Below are positions 8,435 to 17,078 of a stretch of 64,000 nucleotides of DNA, piece after piece. The notes under the pieces were generated by a model. That model saw nothing but the letters and a program-made list of their open reading frames with translations. It made no database searches and had not been told where the DNA came from. The stretch's first letter is position 1; each line of letters begins with the position of its first letter. This DNA comes from Azospirillum picis. Its GTDB lineage: Bacteria > Pseudomonadota > Alphaproteobacteria > Azospirillales > Azospirillaceae. Where the stretch lies: NCBI RefSeq assembly GCF_017876115.1, contig NZ_JAGINO010000029.1:1-64000 (forward strand). Reading direction: 5' to 3'. A program made the translations under genes and the position numbers.

Positions 8435-10003
8435 TCACATGCCGGTCGGCGCCGGTGCCGGCTTGGGCAGAAGCGGAACCGCCGCGGAGGAAAGAGCGCT
8501 CGGCGCCGGCATGGCCGGCGCATGGGCGGCCGGAGCCGGAGGGGCGGAGGGATGGGCGACCGGCAGTTGCGAGGCGGCGGCCTGCGCCGGCGGTATCGGC
8601 AGGGGGGCGGGCTTGCTGATCGGCCGCGGGGTGGAAACCGGGGTGACCCGCGCCGCGTCGGGAGCGGCGGCCGGCGCCGGAGCGGGCGGATCCTCGTAGA
8701 TGTCGGGATGGACGCGGACGACGCCGCCGGTATCGACCGACGCGTTCCAGTAGACGAAACGCACCGGGATCGGGTTGGGCAGGCGGATGGTCTTCGTTTC
8801 GCCGGTGTCGAGCTGCTGGCCGATGGAGGCGGGAGTGAGCTTGGCGGCGTCGAGCAGCGTTTCCGCCATCATGCGGGCATCCTCCAGCCTGACGCAGCCG
8901 GAGCTGGCGGCGCGCAGGTCGCGGCTGAAAAGCCGCGGGTCGTTGGTGCCGTGCAGGAAGATGCCGTCGCCGTTGGTCAGGTTGAAGCGGAAGCGGCCCA
9001 GCGCATTGTCGTCGCCCGGCTTCTGGACGATGCGGATGCGGCCGGCGTCCACCGCCCACCAGTTGACGGTCTGTGGTTCAACCGCGCTGCCGTCCAGATA
9101 GACGACGGCGTTCTTGATGCCGGGGGTGCCCTTCTTGCGCAGGATCGGCAGCTTGTCCTCGGTCAGAACGGTGGGCGGCACGGTCCAGGTCGGGTTGATG
9201 GTGACGCTGGTGATGCGGTCCTGCAGCAGCGGCGTCTTGCGCGACGGCCGGCCGACCACCGCCCGCATGGTGAAGGCCGGGCGGCCATGGTCGATGTAGG
9301 TGACCGACTGGGCCGGCAGGTTGACCAGGACGGCGGTGTCGGGGATCGCGGCCTGCTGGGCGCGCATCGCGGCGGCGGCGCGGCGCAGCAGCGCCACGGC
9401 CTGGGCCGGCGTGCGGTCGAGCGCCTGGCGCGTCACCTCGCCAACCTTGCCGTCGGGCTGCAGTCCTTCGGCCATCTGGAAGGCGCGCACGGCGTTCTCG
9501 ACATTGTCGTCGAAGCTGTCCGTCGCCTGGTCCGCCGGCAGGTAGCCCAGTTCGATCAGGCGCTGGGCCACCCGGCCGACACGGTCGGCCAGCGGCGAGC
9601 GCACGCTGATGGTCACCGGCGGTGCCGGCTCGATCGGGGTCAGGCCGGGCAGGGTGGGTGCCTGCTCCTGCGTCTCGGCCGGGATCTCGATCGGCGGGGC
9701 GACGGATTCGATCATGCCGCCGTCGCCCTTCTTGACGACCGCACCGTAGCCGATGCGGGTGGCCTGTGCCTTGGGGGCGCTCTGGATTTCAAGCGCGCGC
9801 TGGTCGAGCGCCGCTGCCCAGCCGGCGATCAGCGGCGGCCTTGCGGCATGCGTCGGGTCCTTCTGCGATGCGGCCAGCGCCGGACCGCTCAGGACGATGC
9901 CGACCAGGCCGCCGACCAGGGACAGGGCGGCGGTACGGCGGAAGATCGGACGGCGGGATTCATGCATGGCGGACTGGACCAGATCGTGAACGGAAAGAAA
10001 CAA
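8435..10003 (-). CDS. L,D-transpeptidase with peptidoglycan-binding domain (YcbB-like)
   Basis: A protein of about 522 aa, exported by a Sec-type signal (hydrophobic core ALSLVGGLVGIVLSG, cleavage after ALA). It has a peptidoglycan-binding domain at about 165-225 and a YkuD catalytic domain at about 245-410. The catalytic signature is HGTNDPRLF followed by SSGCVRLEDA, with the Cys nucleophile present. The last 90 residues are Pro/Ala-rich and probably a flexible wall-spanning tail. It would form 3-3 crosslinks in the periplasmic peptidoglycan. The start is uncertain: a TTG at 10003 has an AAGGA site 8 bases upstream, while the ATG at 9967 has none. A decayed VOC gene follows. Confidence 0.88.
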   Translation of the reverse strand: MFLSVHDLVQSAMHESRRPIFRRTAALSLVGGLVGIVLSGPALAASQKDPTHAARPPLIAGWAAALDQRALEIQSAPKAQATRIGYGAVVKKGDGGMIESVAPPIEIPAETQEQAPTLPGLTPIEPAPPVTISVRSPLADRVGRVAQRLIELGYLPADQATDSFDDNVENAVRAFQMAEGLQPDGKVGEVTRQALDRTPAQAVALLRRAAAAMRAQQAAIPDTAVLVNLPAQSVTYIDHGRPAFTMRAVVGRPSRKTPLLQDRITSVTINPTWTVPPTVLTEDKLPILRKKGTPGIKNAVVYLDGSAVEPQTVNWWAVDAGRIRIVQKPGDDNALGRFRFNLTNGDGIFLHGTNDPRLFSRDLRAASSGCVRLEDARMMAETLLDAAKLTPASIGQQLDTGETKTIRLPNPIPVRFVYWNASVDTGGVVRVHPDIYEDPPAPAPAAAPDAARVTPVSTPRPISKPAPLPIPPAQAAASQLPVAHPSAPPAPAAHAPAMPAPSALSSAAVPLLPKPAPAPTGM

Positions 10004-10345
10004 TCGCTGTATCCTTCGGCGAGCATCCGGGGAACCGCAAGCGACATTTGGTGTCGGCTGCTCTGTTCGTCACACTGTTGCTCCCGTGCATCGCGGCGTC
10101 GTCGCCCGCCCCCTGGCAGTTACAACAGCCGGTCACGACGGTTGGACGCTGCCGCATCGCATTTATTCCGGCGGGGCTCGGGATTTTCTCAGGGAGTGCG
10201 AAGCGACGAAAGCTGCACGGTTTCAACCGCCGCCGCCTTATGGGTCATTTGACGTAGATACGCCTTTTCGCAGTCGCAGTAGCCTTCTTCCCGACGCTGT
10301 GAAGCTCCGGAGCAACCGGGGCGGAAGACGGAAGGGGGCAACTTC
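10004..10345. other. Divergent intergenic region upstream of urtA
   Basis: About 340 bases separate the transpeptidase and urtA starts. The open frames are short and lack ribosome sites. I searched by eye for a sigma-54 TGGCAC-N5-TTGC element, which would fit nitrogen control of urea uptake, and found none convincing. A purine-rich AAGGGGG site sits just before urtA. Confidence 0.5.
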
Positions 10346-11656
10346 ATGCGGACCACGAAACTGACGTCGAGCCTTGGCATCGGGGCGCTTGCCGGCCTCG
10401 CCATGGGCGCGCTTGCCACTCTGGCCACGCCGGCGCAGGCCGCGGACGACACCATCAAGGTGGGCATCCTGCATTCGCTGTCGGGCACGATGGCGATCAG
10501 CGAGACGACCCTGAAGGACGTCATGCTGATGCTGATCGACGAACAGAACAAGAAGGGCGGCCTGCTCGGCAAGAAGCTGGAGCCGGTGGTGGTCGACCCG
10601 GCCTCCAACTGGCCGCTGTTCGCCGAGAAGGCGCGCGAGCTGATCTCGAAGGACAAGGTTTCCGCCGTGTTCGGCTGCTGGACCTCGGTCAGCCGCAAGT
10701 CGGTGCTGCCGGTCTTCGAGGAGCTGAACAACATCCTCTTCTACCCGGTCCAGTACGAGGGCGAGGAGTCGTCGCGCAACGTCTTCTACACCGGCGCCGC
10801 CCCGAACCAGCAGGCGGTCCCGGCGGTCGACTACCTGATGCAGAAGGAGAAGGTCCAGCGTTGGGTGCTGGCCGGCACCGACTATGTCTACCCGCGCACG
10901 ACCAACAAGATCCTCGAGGCCTACCTGAAGAGCAAGGGTGTCAAGGCCGAGGACATCATGATCAACTACACGCCGTTCGGTCATTCCGACTGGCAGTCGA
11001 TCGTGGCCGACATCAAGAAGTTCGGCTCCGCCGGGAAGAAGACCGCCGTGGTCTCGACCATCAACGGCGACGCCAACGTTCCTTTCTACAAGGAGCTGGG
11101 CAACCAAGGCGTGAAGGCCGAGGACATTCCGGTCGTCGCCTTCTCGGTCGGCGAGGAAGAGCTGGCGGGCATCGACACCAAGCCGCTGCTCGGCCATCTG
11201 GCCGCCTGGAACTACTTCCAGTCCGTCGAGACCCCGGCCAACGCCGAGTTCATCAAGGAGTGGAAGGCCTACACCAAGAACGACAAGCGCGTCACCAACG
11301 ACCCGATGGAAGCCCACTACATCGGCTTCAACATGTGGGTGAAGGCGGTCGAGGCGGCCGGCACCACCGAGCCTGACAAGGTCATCGACGCCATGGTCGG
11401 CGTCTCGGTGCCCAACCTGACCGGCGGCTATTCGGCGATGCTGCCGAACCACCACATCACCAAGCCGGTGCTGATCGGCGAAGTGCAGGAGAACGGCCAG
11501 TTCGACGTCGTCTCCAAGACCCCGGGCCTGGTCCCCGGCGACGAGTGGTCGGACTACCTGCCGGACAGCAAGGACCTGATCGCCGACTGGCGCAAGCCCA
11601 TGTCCTGCGGCAACTTCAACGTGAAGACCGGCAAGTGCGGCGGCAAGGGGTCGTGA
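10346..11656 (+). CDS. urtA: Urea ABC transporter, substrate-binding protein
   Basis: A 436-aa periplasmic type I binding protein with a Sec signal peptide ending at PAQAA (about residue 32). The mature protein begins with VGILHSLSGTMAISE and contains the UrtA-type stretches FGCWTSVSRKSVLPVFE and FYPVQYEGEESSRN, which separate it from the general branched-chain amino acid receptors. It delivers urea to UrtBC. It is the first gene of urtABCDE and is separated from urtB by 170 bases that contain a long palindrome. No urease genes are present in the window. Confidence 0.95.
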   Translation: MRTTKLTSSLGIGALAGLAMGALATLATPAQAADDTIKVGILHSLSGTMAISETTLKDVMLMLIDEQNKKGGLLGKKLEPVVVDPASNWPLFAEKARELISKDKVSAVFGCWTSVSRKSVLPVFEELNNILFYPVQYEGEESSRNVFYTGAAPNQQAVPAVDYLMQKEKVQRWVLAGTDYVYPRTTNKILEAYLKSKGVKAEDIMINYTPFGHSDWQSIVADIKKFGSAGKKTAVVSTINGDANVPFYKELGNQGVKAEDIPVVAFSVGEEELAGIDTKPLLGHLAAWNYFQSVETPANAEFIKEWKAYTKNDKRVTNDPMEAHYIGFNMWVKAVEAAGTTEPDKVIDAMVGVSVPNLTGGYSAMLPNHHITKPVLIGEVQENGQFDVVSKTPGLVPGDEWSDYLPDSKDLIADWRKPMSCGNFNVKTGKCGGKGS

Positions 11657-11688
11657 GGACTGGTGCCCGTTCCCTGAGTTGAGTGGTC

Positions 11689-11792
11689 GCGACGCTTGCC
11701 CCCTCCCTAACCCTCCCCCGCTTTCAGCGGTGGAGGGGATCTCTCCCTCTCCCGCGTCAGCGGGGGAGGGTTGGCGAGGGGGCAAGCGTCGC
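11689..11792. repeat. 104-bp palindromic intergenic element
   Basis: Two outer arms of about 34 bp, starting GCGACGCTTGCCCCCTC and ending with its complement, match with only about three mismatches. The inner part repeats the CCCTCCCCCGC/AGCGGTGGAGGG theme. The element lies wholly between the urtA stop and the urtB start. It can fold into a very stable RNA hairpin and looks like a dispersed MITE- or REP-type element. Confidence 0.85.
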
Positions 11793-11826
11793 ACGTCTGC
11801 AAGCCCCCCGCACCGAAGGACCCGCG

Positions 11827-13449
11827 ATGCGACGCGCTCTCCGCTGGCTGATGGCCGTCTGCGTGGTGGTCGCCACCTCGACCGCCGCGTTCGCCGCCGA
11901 TCTCCGCCCGATCGTCCAGTCCCTGGGCAGCGGCGGCTATTCCGGAACCGAAAAGGCGCTGGAGCAACTGTCCGAAGCCGGCGATCCCGCCGCCGTGCCG
12001 GTGATCGAGGCGCTGCAGGCCGGCGACCTCCAGGTCCGAAAGTCGGACAACGCCGTGGTGATCGCCCGCAAGGCCGGCGACGCCTTCGCGCTGACCGATC
12101 CGCTGAGCGGCGCCGACCTCGGACAGGCCGCCGCAGCCGACCTCACCCGCATCCGCATCAACAATTCGCTCCGCCGCGCCATCAGCGCGACGCTGGGGGC
12201 GCTCACCCTGATGAGCCCCGACGCCGGCGTCCGCCGCTCCGCCGCCGATGCGGTGTTCAAGAGCCGCGACGCCAACGCGCTGGCGACGCTGGAGACGGCG
12301 ATCGCCAAGGAGCAGGACAAGGGGGTCCGCGCCGCGATGGAGCAGGCGCGCGCCGCCGTCCTGCTGACCGGGGCCGCGGCCGCGACGATGCCGGACGCCG
12401 ACGTCCAGGCCGCCGTCGACACGCTGGCCGCCCGCGGCGACCGCGACGCGCTGGTGCTGCTGAACATGGTCGCCGCATCCGGCGCCTCGGAGGCGACCAA
12501 GAAGTCCGCCGCCTCGGCGATCGCCACGGTGGAGCAGAAGCTGGCCCTGTGGGGCGCGCTGCAGAACCTCTGGTACGGGCTGTCGCTGGGCTCGGTGCTG
12601 CTGCTGGCCGCCATCGGCCTGGCCGTCACCTTCGGCGTGATGGGCGTCATCAACATGGCCCATGGCGAGATGGTGATGATCGGCGCCTACACCACCTTCC
12701 TGGTGCAGGAGTTCTTCCGCGCCCATGCCCCCGGCCTGTTCGACCTGTCGATCCTGGTGGCCCTGCCCGCGGCCTTCATCGTGTCGGGCGGCGTCGGCAT
12801 CATCATCGAGCGCAGCGTGATCCGCTGGCTCTACGGCCGGCCGCTGGAGACGCTGCTCGCCACCTGGGGGCTGTCGCTGGCGCTCCAGCAGGCGGTGCGC
12901 AGCATCTTCGGCCCGACCAACCGCGAGGTCGGCGCGCCGAGCTGGATGTCCGGCGCCTTCGAGCTGGGCGGCCTGACCATCACCTACGGCCGGCTGTGGA
13001 TCGTCGTCTTCGCCTTCGCCGTCTTCGCGGCCTTGCTGGCGGCGCTGAAGCGCACCTGGTTCGGCCTGTCGATCCGCGCGGTGACGCAGAACCGGCCGAT
13101 GGCCAACGCCATGGGCATCCGCACCGCAAGGGTGGACGCGCTGACCTTCGGGCTCGGCTCCGGCATCGCCGGGCTGGCCGGGGTGGCGCTGAGCCAGATC
13201 GACAACGTCAGCCCCAACCTCGGCCAGGGCTACATCCTCGACAGCTTCATGGTCGTGGTGTTCGGCGGGGTGGGCAACTTGTGGGGCACGCTGGTCGGCG
13301 CGCTGACGCTGGGGACCATGAACAAGTTCCTCGAACCCTATGCCGGGGCGGTGCTGGGCAAGATCCTGGTGCTGGTCTTCATCATCCTGTTCATCCAACG
13401 GCGTCCGCGCGGCCTGTTCGCGCTGAAGGGCCGCGCGGTGGAGGCCTGA
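11827..13449 (+). CDS. urtB: Urea ABC transporter, permease UrtB
   Basis: A 540-aa inner-membrane permease of the LivH type. It has a signal peptide and a periplasmic N-terminal extension of about 240 residues that is characteristic of UrtB. About eight membrane helices follow from residue 250, including the motif GVMGVINMAHGEMVMIGAY. The ATG at 11827 has an AAGGA site 7 bases upstream; the open frame extends into the upstream palindrome but without a better start. It pairs with UrtC to form the urea channel. Confidence 0.95.
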   Translation: MRRALRWLMAVCVVVATSTAAFAADLRPIVQSLGSGGYSGTEKALEQLSEAGDPAAVPVIEALQAGDLQVRKSDNAVVIARKAGDAFALTDPLSGADLGQAAAADLTRIRINNSLRRAISATLGALTLMSPDAGVRRSAADAVFKSRDANALATLETAIAKEQDKGVRAAMEQARAAVLLTGAAAATMPDADVQAAVDTLAARGDRDALVLLNMVAASGASEATKKSAASAIATVEQKLALWGALQNLWYGLSLGSVLLLAAIGLAVTFGVMGVINMAHGEMVMIGAYTTFLVQEFFRAHAPGLFDLSILVALPAAFIVSGGVGIIIERSVIRWLYGRPLETLLATWGLSLALQQAVRSIFGPTNREVGAPSWMSGAFELGGLTITYGRLWIVVFAFAVFAALLAALKRTWFGLSIRAVTQNRPMANAMGIRTARVDALTFGLGSGIAGLAGVALSQIDNVSPNLGQGYILDSFMVVVFGGVGNLWGTLVGALTLGTMNKFLEPYAGAVLGKILVLVFIILFIQRRPRGLFALKGRAVEA

Positions 13450-13453
13450 TCCG

Positions 13454-14620
13454 ATGCTGCTGCGCTTTTTCCTGATGGGTCTGGACCGCAAGGCCGGGAT
13501 CGTCCTGGCGATCCTCGCCATCCTCGCGGTCGCCGTCCCGGTGATGACGCTGTGGGTGCCGGCCGACTCGCCCTTCCACCTGTCGGTCTTCACCGTCTCG
13601 CTGCTGGGCAAGTATCTGTGCTTCGCGCTGCTGGCGCTGGCGCTCGATCTGGTGTGGGGCTATTGCGGCATCCTGTCGCTCGGCCACGCCGCCTTCTTCG
13701 CGATCGGCGGCTATGCCATGGGCATGTACCTGATGCGGCAGATCGGCCCCCGCGGCGTCTACGGCAACCCGGTCCTGCCCGATTTCATGGTCTTCCTGAA
13801 CTGGAAGGAACTGCCCTGGTACTGGCTGGGCTTCGACCAGTTCTGGTTCGCCGCCCTCATGGTGCTGGTGGTGCCCGGCGCGCTGGCCTTCGCCTTCGGC
13901 TGGTTCGCCTTCCGCAGCCGCGTCACCGGCGTCTACCTGTCGATCATCACCCAGGCGCTGACCTTCGCCCTGCTGCTGGCCTTCTTCCGCAACGACATGG
14001 GCTTCGGCGGCAACAACGGCCTGACCGACTTCAAGGACATCCTCGGCCACGACATCCAGGCCGACGGCACCCGCGTGGCACTGTTCGTGGCGACGGTGGC
14101 GGCGCTGGCGTTCAGCTACATGATCGCGTCCGGCGTCATCGCCTCGAAGCTGGGCAAGGTGCTGGTGGCGCTGCGCGACGCCGAGAGCCGGGTGCGCTTC
14201 ATCGGCTACGACACCGAAAGCTACAAGCTGTTCGCCTGGACGCTGTCGGCCTGCATGGCCGGTGTGGCCGGCGCCCTCTACGTCCCGCAGGTCGGCATCA
14301 TCAACCCGTCGGAGTTCGCCCCCGCCAGTTCGATCGAGGCGGTGATCTGGGTCGCGGTCGGCGGGCGCGGCACGCTGGCCGGCGCCATCCTGGGCGCGGT
14401 GCTGGTGAACATGGGCAAGAGCTATTTCACCGGCGCCCTGCCGGAGCTGTGGCTGTTCGCGCTCGGCGGCCTCTTCGTGCTGGTGACGCTGTTCCTGCCC
14501 AAGGGCCTGCTGGGACTGTGGGGCCAGCTTGCCGCCAAGCTGCCCGGCCGCCGCAAGCAGCCCGGGCTTTCCGAGGCGCGGAACTCCGACGCGCAGGCCG
14601 CCGGCCAGAAGGGAATGTAA
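13454..14620 (+). CDS. urtC: Urea ABC transporter, permease UrtC
   Basis: A 388-aa LivM-type permease with about ten membrane helices. It contains the conserved CGILSLGHAAFFAIGGYAMG segment and RVRFIGYDTESYKLFAWTLS near the coupling loop. It starts 4 bases after urtB with a GGAGG site inside the urtB end, so the two are translationally linked. The C-terminal 35 residues are hydrophilic. Confidence 0.95.
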   Translation: MLLRFFLMGLDRKAGIVLAILAILAVAVPVMTLWVPADSPFHLSVFTVSLLGKYLCFALLALALDLVWGYCGILSLGHAAFFAIGGYAMGMYLMRQIGPRGVYGNPVLPDFMVFLNWKELPWYWLGFDQFWFAALMVLVVPGALAFAFGWFAFRSRVTGVYLSIITQALTFALLLAFFRNDMGFGGNNGLTDFKDILGHDIQADGTRVALFVATVAALAFSYMIASGVIASKLGKVLVALRDAESRVRFIGYDTESYKLFAWTLSACMAGVAGALYVPQVGIINPSEFAPASSIEAVIWVAVGGRGTLAGAILGAVLVNMGKSYFTGALPELWLFALGGLFVLVTLFLPKGLLGLWGQLAAKLPGRRKQPGLSEARNSDAQAAGQKGM

Positions 14621-14623
14621 CCC

Positions 14624-15370
14624 ATGAGCGCGGACTCGACCCTGCTCTATCTCGACGGTGTCTCGGTCAGCTTCGACGGCTTCCGGGCGCTGAACAACCT
14701 GTCGCTGGTGATGCTGCCGGGCGAGATGCGGGCGATCATCGGCCCGAACGGCGCCGGCAAGACGACGATGATGGACGTCATCACCGGCAAGACCCGCCCC
14801 GACCGCGGCACCATCCTGTTCGAGGGACGGACCGACCTGACCCGGCTGCGCGAGGCGGCGATCGCCAACCTCGGCATCGGCCGCAAGTTCCAGCGCCCGA
14901 CGGTGTTCGAGCCGCACACGGTATGGGACAACCTGGAGCTGGCGCTGAAGGCGCCGCGTCGGCCGCTGAAGACGCTGACCTACGCCATCAACGGTACCGA
15001 CCGCGACCGCATCGAGGAGATCCTGGCGATCACCCGCCTCTCCGCCCTGCGCGACCGCCAGGCCGGCGGCCTGTCGCACGGGCAGAAGCAGTGGCTGGAG
15101 ATCGGCATGCTGCTGGCCCAGGATCCGAAGCTGCTGCTGGTCGACGAGCCGGTGGCCGGCATGACCGACGCCGAGACCGAGCAGACCGCCGAGCTGCTGT
15201 GCAGCATCGCCGGCCGGCATTCGGTGATCGTGGTCGAGCACGACATGACCTTCGTCCGGGCGCTGGGCGTCAAGGTGACGGTGCTGGCCGAGGGGTCGGT
15301 GCTGGCGGAAGGCTCGCTGGACTCGGTCAGCGCCAACGCGCAGGTCATCGACACCTATCTCGGCCGTTAA
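14624..15370 (+). CDS. urtD: Urea ABC transporter, ATPase UrtD
   Basis: A 248-aa ABC ATPase. The Walker A is GPNGAGKTT (about residue 45), the signature is LSHGQKQWLEIG and the Walker B is LLLVDEPVAGM, followed by the H-loop in VVEHDMTFV. The HGQKQWLEIG form of the signature is typical of UrtD. It starts 3 bases after urtC, within the operon. Confidence 0.95.
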   Translation: MSADSTLLYLDGVSVSFDGFRALNNLSLVMLPGEMRAIIGPNGAGKTTMMDVITGKTRPDRGTILFEGRTDLTRLREAAIANLGIGRKFQRPTVFEPHTVWDNLELALKAPRRPLKTLTYAINGTDRDRIEEILAITRLSALRDRQAGGLSHGQKQWLEIGMLLAQDPKLLLVDEPVAGMTDAETEQTAELLCSIAGRHSVIVVEHDMTFVRALGVKVTVLAEGSVLAEGSLDSVSANAQVIDTYLGR

Positions 15371-15385
15371 CGGGGATCGCTCATC

Positions 15386-16081
15386 ATGCTGGACGTTCGT
15401 TCCGTCGATCTGCATTACGGCGCCGCCCAGGCTCTGCGCGGCGTGTCCATGAAGGCCGAGGTCGGCAAGGTCACCTGCCTGGTCGGGCGCAACGGGGTCG
15501 GGAAATCGAGCCTGCTGCGCGCCATCGTCGGGCTGAAGCCGGTGTCCGGCGGCGCCATCGGCTGGGACGGCGCCGACGTCACCAGGATGGCGCCGGCCGA
15601 CCGGGCGCGGCGCGGCATCGCCTATGTGCCGCAGGGTCGTGAGATCTTCCCGCTGCTGACGGTGCGGGAAAACCTGCTGACCGGCTATGCGCCGCTGCCG
15701 CGCGCCCAGCGCTCGATCCCCGACGAGGTGTTCGAACTTTTCCCGGTGCTGAAGTCGATGCTGGAGCGCCGCGGCGGCGACCTGTCGGGCGGCCAGCAGC
15801 AGCAGCTCGCCATCGGCCGCGCCCTGGTGACCCGCCCGCGCCTGCTGGTGCTGGACGAGCCGACCGAGGGCATCCAGCCCTCGATCATCAAGGACATCGG
15901 CCGGGCGATCGCCTACCTGCGCGACAAGGGCACCATGGCGATCCTGCTGGTCGAGCAGTATTTCGACTTCGCCCGCGACCTCGCCGACGACTGGGTGGTG
16001 ATGGAGCGCGGCGAGGTGATGATGTCCGGCCCGCGCGCCGGCCTCGACGAGCAGGAGGTTCGCAAATACCTGACGGTATGA
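15386..16081 (+). CDS. urtE: Urea ABC transporter, ATPase UrtE
   Basis: A 231-aa ABC ATPase, the partner of UrtD. The Walker A is GRNGVGKSS, the signature is LSGGQQQQLAIGRAL and the Walker B is LLVLDEPTEGIQP, followed by LLVEQYFDFA. It lies 15 bases after urtD and ends the transporter operon. No terminator with a T-run was seen behind it. Confidence 0.95.
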   Translation: MLDVRSVDLHYGAAQALRGVSMKAEVGKVTCLVGRNGVGKSSLLRAIVGLKPVSGGAIGWDGADVTRMAPADRARRGIAYVPQGREIFPLLTVRENLLTGYAPLPRAQRSIPDEVFELFPVLKSMLERRGGDLSGGQQQQLAIGRALVTRPRLLVLDEPTEGIQPSIIKDIGRAIAYLRDKGTMAILLVEQYFDFARDLADDWVVMERGEVMMSGPRAGLDEQEVRKYLTV

Positions 16082-16229
16082 GGTGCCGCGATGGCGGTTC
16101 CCGTCGGCGGTTTCCCCGGCGGCTCCCCGGCGAGCCCCAGGCGGCTCATGGAATAATCCCTCCTCCCCTGCGTCATCCATCCGCTGGCCCCGCTTTCCGG
16201 GGAGGCGAATCATCGGGAGGAACCGCAGA

Positions 16230-16631
16230 ATGATGTCCGCAATCCGAGTCACCGCCGCGACCGTCGCCTTCGGTCTGGGGGCCGCCCTGCTCGGCGCCCC
16301 GGCCTTCGCCCAGGACAAGGAGCCGGCCATGACGGGCAAGACGGCGATGGGGCCGGTCCTGACCGACGCCAAGGGCATGACGCTCTACGTCTTCGACAAG
16401 GACACCGCCGGCAAGTCCGCCTGCAACGGCCAATGCGCAACCAACTGGCCGCCGCTGATGGCCCCCGCCTCGGCCAAGCCGATGGGGAAATACACCGTCG
16501 TCACCCGCGACGACGGAAGCAAGCAGTGGGCCTATGACGGCAAGCCGCTTTATGCCTGGGCCAAGGATGCGAAGCCCGGCGACACCACGGGCGACGGCGT
16601 GAACAGCGTGTGGCACGTGGCCAAGCCGTAA
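16230..16631 (+). CDS. Secreted COG4315-type protein (Yx(FWY)xxD repeats)
   Basis: A 133-aa protein with a Sec signal peptide (cleavage after AFA, about residue 27). The mature part has the family motif LYVFDKD, then a CNGQCATNWPPL segment and a second repeat LYAWAKDAKPGDTTGDG ending in VWHVAKP. These small secreted proteins of unknown function are common in Gram-negative bacteria. The start has a GGGAGG site 9 bases upstream. It lies 148 bases after urtE and is probably a separate transcript. Confidence 0.88.
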   Translation: MMSAIRVTAATVAFGLGAALLGAPAFAQDKEPAMTGKTAMGPVLTDAKGMTLYVFDKDTAGKSACNGQCATNWPPLMAPASAKPMGKYTVVTRDDGSKQWAYDGKPLYAWAKDAKPGDTTGDGVNSVWHVAKP

Positions 16632-16637
16632 TCCTGT

Positions 16638-16680
16638 CCCATCCGGCGCCCCGCCGTGCGGAGGCGCGGCGCCGGATGGG
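16638..16680 (+). terminator. Strong hairpin after the COG4315 gene
   Basis: A 13-bp perfect stem (CCCATCCGGCGCC and its complement) lies 6 bases after the stop codon. There is no T-run, so it may act as a Rho-assisted terminator or 3' stabiliser. Confidence 0.55.
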
Positions 16681-16879
16681 GCCGTCGTCCATCTTCCGGC
16701 GGACCGGCCGTCCACCGGCCGCCAGCACCCAAATCCTGGCCGGAAGATCGACTGGAGTATGCTTAGCCGGTGGAGGTAACGCACAAACGTCGACTTGGCT
16801 GGCGGCCCTCTTTAACAGTCGTTAAGGATCGAAACCGCATGATGACCTCACCGTCATCTGGCTCATGGAGCTGCAAGCC

Positions 16880-17032
16880 ATGTCGATCTACAACGCCACC
16901 TCCTTCGAAGCCGCCCCGTCCGCCGAACCGCAGGTCCGCAAGCTGCGTGGCCTTCCGCGGGTGGCGGTCTGGACGGTGATGATCGGTGCGCCGTGGGTCG
17001 TTATCGTGCAGGCGGTGCGCCTGTTCTTCTGA
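16880..17032 (+). CDS. Small single-pass membrane protein, 50 aa
   Basis: A short gene encoding a 50-aa protein with an N-terminal soluble half and a C-terminal hydrophobic helix, VAVWTVMIGAPWVVIVQAV, ending RLFF. A GGAG site lies 9 bases before the ATG and codon use matches neighbouring genes. The family is not recognised. It may be a small inner-membrane protein that modulates a larger partner. Confidence 0.6.
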   Translation: MSIYNATSFEAAPSAEPQVRKLRGLPRVAVWTVMIGAPWVVIVQAVRLFF

Positions 17033-17078
17033 GAACGGCGCACCCTGTCGACCGCCAACCCCGCGCAGCAACGCTCCG

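Noticed and set aside
10090..10140. Possible sigma-54 promoter (CTGGCAGTTACAACAGC) upstream of urtA
   Set aside because: The -12 element does not match TTGC at the correct spacing.
13391..16378. 995-codon minus-strand frame across urtC-urtE
   Set aside because: It is antisense to intact transporter genes and has the composition of a GC-bias shadow.
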